Source: Candidatus Gottesmanbacteria bacterium | GTDB lineage: Bacteria; Patescibacteria; Microgenomatia; 2-02-FULL-39-11 | DNA: 64,000 bases | Direction of reading: 5' to 3' | Assembly (NCBI GenBank): GCA_016186795.1 | Contig: JACPKY010000002.1 | Span: 817,814 to 881,813 of the forward strand | Shown here: positions 58,798 to 64,000 of the stretch, in pieces | How positions within the stretch are numbered: the first letter of the stretch is position 1 | Layout of the letters: each line of letters opens with the position of its first letter | Program-made: the position numbers and the translations under genes | Notes under the pieces: model-generated | Seen by the model: only the letters and a program-made list of their open reading frames with translations | The model's database searches: none | Told to the model about the DNA's origin: nothing

Positions 58798-59841
58798 TTA
58801 ATGTATGTTCACAATTTCTTTTACATCTTTAATGAATTCTGAAATATCCAGAAAAAAATTTGGATACGCGCGTCTCAATATAGCTAGTGGCCCGGCAGAT
58901 ACTAAAACTGGTTCAATTTTTTTACCTTTCACTGCTTCAGCTTCTACATCGCCATAATCTTGGATTGCTTTTTCAAGCTTCTCTCGATTATATGGTATGA
59001 TTTGAACCGTTTTCTCAAAGGAATTCAGTATAATTAGATGGTATGACCACCCTTCGCCTTTTTTATTAATTTCTTTTACGGCAGTATAGAAACCACCCAT
59101 TTTTTCCAAAGCACCAATTTTTTTTTCTATTTGAGTTACCAATTGGAAAATTTCATCTTTCTTTTTGCCCTGATGACGTGGTAAAACATTAGTTTTTTCA
59201 ATACTTGCAAATGCAGAAGAAACAGTAGCAAAAAAATCCAACCATTCTTTATCTCCCTGGCGCGACTTTAATGCTTGCCCAAGGAAAGTACCCATTGTTT
59301 CAACAGCTGTTGCCCATGTATGTTGTAATTTAGTCCTTACTTGTAGTTCTATCCTTAACCCGTTGTACTCGGGTGCATTACGATTGCTATATTTGTACAT
59401 TAGATGGATACTTCTATACCCATCTATATCTCTTGGTTCTTTAATATAGTCCTTTTGGTTATATAATTCATGTGGAAGGCGCTTATTATTTTTATAATCC
59501 GTGACTAGTTTATAAACATCATCTATTGTTCCTAATACTGCACGGACACCACCTATATCTTGCATCGTTGTTAGTTGCATACTAGGTTCTCGCCCCAATT
59601 TATCAATTATAGTTGGCATACGTTTGAGTCGTTGCGCAACGATTGGATCATTAGGATACGAACGAACTTTTGTTCTGAGTGTGGCCTGAAATGTATTAAT
59701 TGGATAAGAATGACATGCACGCCATTTTTCAGCTATTTTCAGAGCGTTCGCAAATTCGGAAAAATTGGGACCTTTTCGAAGAACTAGTCCAGCTTTATTG
59801 ATTTGTGCCTTTGAAATATCAGGTACTTGTGCAAAAGCCAT
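58798..59841 (-). CDS. RelA/SpoT synthetase-domain protein (SAS-like)
   Basis: 347 residues, with the synthetase core: MQDIGGVRAVL, KDYIKEPRDIDGYRSIHLMY and IELQVRTKLQHTWATAVETMG. No HD hydrolase, ACT or TGS domain is present. It starts MAFAQVPDISKAQINKAGLVL, a start shared with phage- and plasmid-associated small synthetases; some relatives of that group are toxins that modify tRNA or make ppGpp/ppApp. No antitoxin is seen next to it. Stop lies 3 bases from the Nudix start. Confidence 0.85.
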   Translation of the reverse strand: MAFAQVPDISKAQINKAGLVLRKGPNFSEFANALKIAEKWRACHSYPINTFQATLRTKVRSYPNDPIVAQRLKRMPTIIDKLGREPSMQLTTMQDIGGVRAVLGTIDDVYKLVTDYKNNKRLPHELYNQKDYIKEPRDIDGYRSIHLMYKYSNRNAPEYNGLRIELQVRTKLQHTWATAVETMGTFLGQALKSRQGDKEWLDFFATVSSAFASIEKTNVLPRHQGKKKDEIFQLVTQIEKKIGALEKMGGFYTAVKEINKKGEGWSYHLIILNSFEKTVQIIPYNREKLEKAIQDYGDVEAEAVKGKKIEPVLVSAGPLAILRRAYPNFFLDISEFIKDVKEIVNIH

Positions 59842-59889
59842 ATTAAAGTTTCTATGAAAAAATAAAACACATTAAATATTGTTTAAGTG

Positions 59890-59977
59890 CGGAGGGGGCG
59901 AGATTCGAACTCGCGTGAGTCTTGCGACTCCCAAGGTTTTCGAGACCTGGCTGATCAACCTCTCCAAGCACCCCTCC
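59890..59977 (-). tRNA. tRNA-Ser(CGA)
   Basis: Acceptor GGAGGGG/CCCCTCC, anticodon loop CTCGAAA (CGA), long variable arm. CCA not encoded. Six bases separate it from tRNA-Arg(GCG). Confidence 0.92.
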
Positions 59978-59983
59978 AATTTG

Positions 59984-60055
59984 CGCGCCCACCCAGAATC
60001 GAACTGGGATCAGTTGCTCCGCAAGCAACTACTCTATCCGTTAAGCTATGGGCGC
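59984..60055 (-). tRNA. tRNA-Arg(GCG)
   Basis: Acceptor GCGCCCA/TGGGCGC, anticodon stem-loop GTTGCTTGCGGAGCAAC, anticodon GCG. 72 nt. In most bacteria CGN codons are read by ACG (inosine), so this G34 species is unusual. Confidence 0.85.
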
Positions 60056-60120
60056 AACGGAATAAATGTCGTAGCTTCGTATTATAGTATGGAAAATGGG
60101 ATTTCTCCACTTGGCAGACA

Positions 60121-60654
60121 TTACACTGTTGTCTCAAGAGGGAATTTTTTCGAAAGCCAGTGGGAAAACGAATCTGTCCAGCTTTTGGGGGGCTTTTCCA
60201 TATAGAGAAGGTATTTCCCAATCACATCTTTTATTTTCTGTTCGGATACATCACCTAGTACAGCTCTCACTTGTGCAGGGAAAGCTAACCGAGTCTGGAT
60301 GACAAGCATCTTCGATCCCCATTTTTCCTCAAACCAGAAAGCATAACATTGACCCCAGTGGATAAGTTTCTCTGCTTGCTCAAATCCAAGAGGAGTCACC
60401 TTATGACTGACCTCAATCGGTTCAACCGTTGATGTAACATAGACAACAAACGCAATCGAGAGAATAACTCCGATAAGCATAAACTCATGGAGGAAAAAGA
60501 CAATAACAACAAGAAGGAATGTAATTGCGGCAACCGTTTGATAAAATACTTTGTTCCTCTTTTTAAACGGATGTGATGGACTTTTCCAGGAAAGTAGAAT
60601 CTCGTTAAGATTCTCCGTAGGGATAGGAGATGAAGATTTTGTAGGTGTGGCCAT
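60121..60654 (-). CDS. Membrane protein with two helices (hypothetical)
   Basis: 177 residues: cytoplasmic N-terminus of about 30 residues, two membrane helices (about 38-78), then a soluble domain with KVTPLGFEQAEKLIHWGQCYAFWFEEKWG and an alpha/beta segment. Not recognised. The N-terminal Ser/Pro-rich start suggests a cytoplasmic tail. Confidence 0.55.
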   Translation of the reverse strand: MATPTKSSSPIPTENLNEILLSWKSPSHPFKKRNKVFYQTVAAITFLLVVIVFFLHEFMLIGVILSIAFVVYVTSTVEPIEVSHKVTPLGFEQAEKLIHWGQCYAFWFEEKWGSKMLVIQTRLAFPAQVRAVLGDVSEQKIKDVIGKYLLYMEKPPKSWTDSFSHWLSKKFPLETTV

Positions 60655-60811
60655 AGGCAGCTGATACTTCCATTATATGAAACAATGAAACGAAAATAAA
60701 GAACCGGACTTCTCAAAAAACTCCCTCGAGATTCAACCTTATATTATCACCATGATACAGCCACGTATGCAAGACACCAAGAAATAAATTCTGTGATGTA
60801 TACTAAGAAAC

Positions 60812-61798
60812 ATGAACGCCTCTATTATTACAGAACTTGGAAATGCTGCAGCATTTCAATCTCGTTCGGTTGAGACTCCACAACCGAAAAAAGATGACGT
60901 TTTGATAAAAGTTCTCTTCTGCGGAGTGAATCACTTAGACGTCTTAATCCGCCAGGGAAAACGCCCAGGGCCAAAAATCTTTCCTCATGTTTTGGGTTCA
61001 GAAATTGTAGGAAAAATAGATGGCGAAACTGTCTGTGTATACCCATGGACCTTTTGTGGAAAATGTAAGCAATGTAGAGAGGGTAATGAAAATATTTGTG
61101 ACCATGGTGGAACTCTTGGAAGAACTCAATGGGGTGGATACGCAGAATATGTGGCCGTACCTGCAAAAAATATTGTAAAACTGCCAAAAGGAATTGATCC
61201 AATAGAAGCAGCATCGATACTTCTTGCCGGAACAACAGCATATCATCTTATCAAGCGTGCCGGTGTCAAACCAAAAAGTACCGTCCTTGTAACAGGTGCT
61301 ACCGGTGGCGTCGGAACAGTCGTTTTGCAACTTTTAAAAAACTTCAAATGCCGTATTATCTGTGCAACATCCCACCCAGAGAAAAAAGTAAAATTACAAT
61401 CGATGGGAATAGAAAATGTTGTTTCTACAAAGAGTTTGGTTGAAGACGTTCACTCTCTCTTTCCCCAAGGGATTGAATATGCAATCGATATTGTCGGAGG
61501 CACAATATGGTCGAAAGCGCTTGAAGCTCTTGCGAAAAAAGGTACGCTTGTCTTTTGCTCAACATCACGTGATGAACCGGGGATTGTTCCCATTGCAAAA
61601 GCATTCAATAGAGAACTTACTATCTTGGGTTCATACGGCGGAACAATAAAAGACATGGAGTCAATTCTTACGCTTGTATCTCAAAAAGTGATCGTGCCAA
61701 TCGTTGATTCTGTATTCCCATTATCAGAAGCACAAAAAGCACACGAACGAATTGAAAACCAAGCTGTTTTTGGGAAAATCCTGTTACAAACTACGTAA
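60812..61798 (+). CDS. Zinc-containing alcohol dehydrogenase-like oxidoreductase
   Basis: 328 residues, MDR family. Structural zinc cysteines in CGKCKQCREGNENIC, catalytic residue region FCGVNHLD, Rossmann motif VLVTGATGGVGTVVLQLL. It probably oxidises an alcohol or reduces an aldehyde with NAD(P)H. TATACT at 60799-60804 lies 7 bases before the ATG, so the mRNA may be leaderless. A TGTGAT half-site sits just upstream. Confidence 0.92.
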   Translation: MNASIITELGNAAAFQSRSVETPQPKKDDVLIKVLFCGVNHLDVLIRQGKRPGPKIFPHVLGSEIVGKIDGETVCVYPWTFCGKCKQCREGNENICDHGGTLGRTQWGGYAEYVAVPAKNIVKLPKGIDPIEAASILLAGTTAYHLIKRAGVKPKSTVLVTGATGGVGTVVLQLLKNFKCRIICATSHPEKKVKLQSMGIENVVSTKSLVEDVHSLFPQGIEYAIDIVGGTIWSKALEALAKKGTLVFCSTSRDEPGIVPIAKAFNRELTILGSYGGTIKDMESILTLVSQKVIVPIVDSVFPLSEAQKAHERIENQAVFGKILLQTT

Positions 61799-61801
61799 AC
61801 A

Positions 61802-62452
61802 TTAACATCCGAGTTCTCCAACACGACACGGGGTCAATGTATCTTTTATTTTCGGCTTACCGGGATCTTTACCAGAAACAATGTAATCCTTTCCCTCGGT
61901 TAGCGTCTCACTATCATGGTTCCAAAGATTCCAGAAGTAACGCCATTCGTTCCACCCTATATTAAGATGTTTCACAAATATTCCGTTTTCGGCAAGAAGC
62001 TTTCCAATTTTTCTGCCGGTCATACACGGCATACTATAGCAGTAAACGATAATATCTTTCTCTTTGGAGAGTGCACGAAACTGTTGGATAATTCGATCCT
62101 TCTCTTCACGCTCTGTATCAACAGAAATAGAAGTATTCGGATCTTTGTAAGTTGGAATATTTATTGCGCCGATGACGTGCTCTTTCTCGTACTCTAGACT
62201 ACTTCGAAGATCAACAAGAATAAAATCACTCACTCCTTGATCCATCTTCTTACGAACCGTATGGGGGCTTACATGGACTGCGTTTTCCGTAAGATAATAA
62301 TCTCTGATGAGATCTTCCTTTGATGGATTTTGGGATCGCATAAGACTATATGTTGTAACGCTTCCAACAAGCGCGCCGATAATTGAACAAAGGATGATTA
62401 TTACCAGACTACGTGATACAGCTATCTTTAGTATTTTATTAGGTTTTTTCAT
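61802..62452 (-). CDS. Membrane-anchored rhodanese-like protein
   Basis: 216 residues: N-terminal anchor helix, rhodanese domain with VDLRSSLEYEKEHVIGAINI and active-site loop VYCYSMPCMTGRKIGKLLAENG. The active Cys is in CYSMPC. The C-terminus ends with two more cysteines (LTPCRVGELGC). May transfer sulfur from or to an external acceptor; converges with the dehydrogenase gene with a 3-base gap. Confidence 0.88.
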   Translation of the reverse strand: MKKPNKILKIAVSRSLVIIILCSIIGALVGSVTTYSLMRSQNPSKEDLIRDYYLTENAVHVSPHTVRKKMDQGVSDFILVDLRSSLEYEKEHVIGAINIPTYKDPNTSISVDTEREEKDRIIQQFRALSKEKDIIVYCYSMPCMTGRKIGKLLAENGIFVKHLNIGWNEWRYFWNLWNHDSETLTEGKDYIVSGKDPGKPKIKDTLTPCRVGELGC

Positions 62453-62527
62453 ATTAGTCTAATACGTAGTGGATGATTCTACCAGTTATTCCCTGTTATT
62501 ACAAAATAATACGGGTTATAAGCTGAA

Positions 62528-63094
62528 CTAAATTCTCAACTCTCTCCGTAATACGTCAAGAATAATTACTGCATCTTCTGGTGCGCTGAAGTGATCTTTC
62601 CCGTTATAGGTTATTAACTCCGCACTCAAATCTTTCGCAATTGAGACTCCTTGAGAAAAAGGAATTGAACTATCATCTTTGGAATGGATAACAATAAACT
62701 TTCCACCCAACTGTTTAATTTTTTTCATATCAATACGATGGGTAAAGAAATCGGGATATGCCTCTCCATTATGCCTCTGGGTGTTTTCAACTGCGTTGGC
62801 AAATGCAGCGATGAGAAATACTTTTTCAACGCGTTTTTTATATTTCTCTAGATACAAAAGAGCGGCCCGAGTTCCTAAACTATGCCCGACAATAATTAAT
62901 GGCTTCTTTGTATTATTTATTACAGAATGTAAAACACGCAGCCACTGAGACGCTTTTGGAGATTGTCTTCCAGGAAGATCAGGAATTGCAAAATCTACAT
63001 GTAATTTTTTCAGTTCCTTTGCAATAGCTGGATACCAATCCGATAGTGATGATGCGGTATATCCATGGATGAAAACGATTGAGAAGTTTATCAT
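62528..63094 (-). CDS. Alpha/beta hydrolase (RBBP9/YdeN family)
   Basis: 188 residues: VFIHGYTASSLSDWYPAIAKELKK, nucleophile elbow VGHSLGTRAAL, then DDSSIPFSQGV with the acid and KDHFSAPEDAV with the catalytic His. A serine hydrolase of unknown substrate. It is at the end of a short run of envelope genes. Confidence 0.85.
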   Translation of the reverse strand: MINFSIVFIHGYTASSLSDWYPAIAKELKKLHVDFAIPDLPGRQSPKASQWLRVLHSVINNTKKPLIIVGHSLGTRAALLYLEKYKKRVEKVFLIAAFANAVENTQRHNGEAYPDFFTHRIDMKKIKQLGGKFIVIHSKDDSSIPFSQGVSIAKDLSAELITYNGKDHFSAPEDAVIILDVLRRELRI

Positions 63095-63145
63095 TGTATT
63101 GTAATAATTTGGTGTCTCCTCATAAATGCTCTCCCTGAACCGGAT

Positions 63146-63406
63146 TTAGGTATTATTCAGAAATTTACTAAGTAGTGTTTTAATCGTTTTTCTTCCATAA
63201 CCTCCCTTTAAATACTCTTCCCTGTTTTTCGCATCAATCCTATTTTGGAAGGCTTCGTAAAAGATAAGTTTATAGGGAATATATGGTTTTGTGGCGAGAT
63301 TATTTCCTGAGTTATGTTTTTTAAGTCTTTTTCGAAGATCTGAAGTGTAGCCGATATAGAAACTTTTATCTTTGATACTTTGGAGAATATAAACGTAGTA
63401 GAACAT
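63146..63406 (-). CDS. GIY-YIG nuclease-domain protein 3
   Basis: 86 residues: FYYVYILQSIKDKSFYIGYTSDLRKRLKKH and EYLKGGYGRKTIKTLL. It lies just downstream of the second tandem-hairpin element and the tRNA-Ser(ACU). Confidence 0.9.
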   Translation of the reverse strand: MFYYVYILQSIKDKSFYIGYTSDLRKRLKKHNSGNNLATKPYIPYKLIFYEAFQNRIDAKNREEYLKGGYGRKTIKTLLSKFLNNT

Positions 63407-63410
63407 TGGC

Positions 63411-63484
63411 GGGACGTAAGAAATTTATGAAATAAATTTCAACGTCCCAGCAACGTTGAAATTGCTATGCAATTTCTTACGTTG
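63411..63484 (-). repeat. Tandem-hairpin element B behind tRNA-Ser(ACU)
   Basis: Hairpin GGGACGT/ACGTCCC (63411-63448) and hairpin GCAACGTTGAAATTGC/GCAATTTCTTACGTTGC (63450-63485). Nearly identical to the element at 58220, and again it abuts the 3' end of a tRNA. The two internal stems differ by compensating changes. Confidence 0.85.
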
Positions 63485-63571
63485 CGGAGAGGGTGGGATT
63501 TGAACCCACGGCCCGGTTTCCCGGACGGCGGTTTAGTAAACCGCTGCACTAGGCCACTATGCGACCTCTCC
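63485..63571 (-). tRNA. tRNA-Ser with ACU anticodon
   Basis: Acceptor GGAGAGG/CCTCTCC, D arm GCA/TGC, anticodon stem GCGGT/ACCGC with loop TTACTAA (anticodon ACT), long variable arm and T arm GTGGG/CCCAC. Class II, so Ser; the usual anticodon here is GCU. Confidence 0.85.
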
Positions 63572-63599
63572 TGTTTTTTGGATTATATCATTTGGAGGA

Positions 63600-64000
63600 C
63601 TATTCCAGTACTTTGTACACTTCTACTTCGCTATTTTTAAAAATACTTTTGAGGTATGGATTATTACTGCCGGTAAAACCGAGATTTCGTTCTTCCCATC
63701 CCACGTATATATAGGAAATGTTATTTTTTGTCAGATACTCATGAGCTTTTTCAAAGGAGAGGTTGTTGGAGAAAAATTGATGTTTTTGGATATCTCCCTT
63801 ATCAATAAAGTCTAACTTATTTGCGTTGCCGGATAACGCAGGAATATGAAACGATGCCTCCTTTCCGGCAAGGACAGTTGTTGCAAATGGCGTATTCCGC
63901 TCTAAAAATGCATATGCATTATACTGTTGTTTAGTCGGAAAGTAGAGCGATTGGAAATAGGATAGATTTGAATACGTGTATAAATTCTGGCCGTATGAAA
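63600..64000 (-). CDS. C-terminal part of a membrane glycosyltransferase-like protein (partial)
   Basis: Open to the right edge; stop TAG at 63600-63602. The visible about 133 residues are soluble, ending YIYVGWEERNLGF and SEVEVYKVLE, similar in style to the extracytoplasmic C-terminal domain of GT-C/YfhO-like membrane proteins and to the end of the first gene in the window. The rest of the gene lies outside. Confidence 0.6.
   Translation of the reverse strand, partial: SYGQNLYTYSNLSYFQSLYFPTKQQYNAYAFLERNTPFATTVLAGKEASFHIPALSGNANKLDFIDKGDIQKHQFFSNNLSFEKAHEYLTKNNISYIYVGWEERNLGFTGSNNPYLKSIFKNSEVEVYKVLE

Noticed and set aside
1..64000. Reassigned UGA codon (as in some CPR lineages)
   Set aside because: Many genes end in TGA, including several ATGA couplings, and no conserved protein has in-frame TGA.
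1..64000. CRISPR array or cas genes
   Set aside because: No regularly spaced repeats with unique spacers and no Cas-like proteins were seen.

Overview
This 64-kb window looks like chromosome from a Candidate Phyla Radiation (Patescibacteria) bacterium, most likely of the Microgenomates type; that placement is inferred from gene content and style, not from a phylogenetic marker. Bacterial core genes are present (dnaG primase, a primary sigma factor, a DEAD-box helicase, bacterial tRNAs). The DNA is AT-rich, genes are tightly packed with many 4-base ATGA overlaps, many short membrane or secreted proteins are unrecognised, a tRNA carries a group I intron, and several genes have an archaeal flavour (pantoate kinase plus phosphopantothenate synthetase, a small [NiFe] hydrogenase). 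TGA is used as an ordinary stop, so the UGA-recoding CPR lineages are excluded.

Layout. 0-7 kb: a GT-C-like membrane protein, MsrA, small membrane proteins, a methyltransferase, CutA and a broken DUF3175 gene. 7-11.3 kb: a small secreted protein, a stand-alone LigD phosphoesterase, a VOC protein, then a compact stress operon (ECF sigma, zinc anti-sigma, ArsM-like methyltransferase, OsmC) and two small conserved proteins. 11.4-24 kb: membrane and envelope proteins (degenerate M23 domain, TMEM175-like channel, possible M15 peptidase, a gluzincin-like protease), a CysRS-tail/S51 peptidase fusion, DEAD-box helicase, DsbA, PurU and a GT2. 24-31.4 kb: cold-shock protein, oxidoreductase, a GC-rich DUF1801 gene, a ChrB-MFS pair, then a nuclease-rich block (two GIY-YIG, one HNH) between tRNA-Asn(GUU), which has a 194-nt group I intron, and an 18-bp copy of that tRNA's 3' end. 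31.5-42.7 kb: matrixin protease, rpoD, dnaG, a glycosyltransferase, the archaeal-type CoA pair and envelope genes. 42.8-45 kb: three consecutive genes each followed by the same repeat box, like a small cassette array.

45-53 kb centres on a two-subunit [NiFe] hydrogenase (large and small subunit only) facing a run of accessory genes (HypC, a DMT transporter, a hydrogenase-associated protein, a maturation protease) and divergent from a Crp/Fnr regulator. 53.3-57.4 kb is an extracytoplasmic thiol-redox island: a second Crp/Fnr regulator, two membrane-anchored thioredoxins, a CcdA-DUF3179 fusion, glutaredoxin and a thioredoxin-fold protein. With VKOR-DsbA at 45.7-46.7 kb and DsbA at 21 kb, disulfide handling outside the membrane is a clear theme. 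57.4-63.6 kb holds five tRNAs (Ser-GGA, Arg-CCG, Ser-CGA, Arg-GCG and an odd Ser with ACU anticodon), a RelA/SpoT-domain protein, dehydrogenase, rhodanese and hydrolase; two of these tRNAs are followed by the same tandem-hairpin element.

Possible regulation: near-perfect TGTGA-N6-TCACA sites occur upstream of the VOC gene, the PH-domain operon and between VKOR and the hydrogenase accessory operon, fitting the two Crp/Fnr proteins. Some genes have a -10 box 6-8 nt before ATG and no Shine-Dalgarno (probably leaderless); others have a strong GGAGGTGA. Functions were assigned by reading motifs by eye; no database search was possible.
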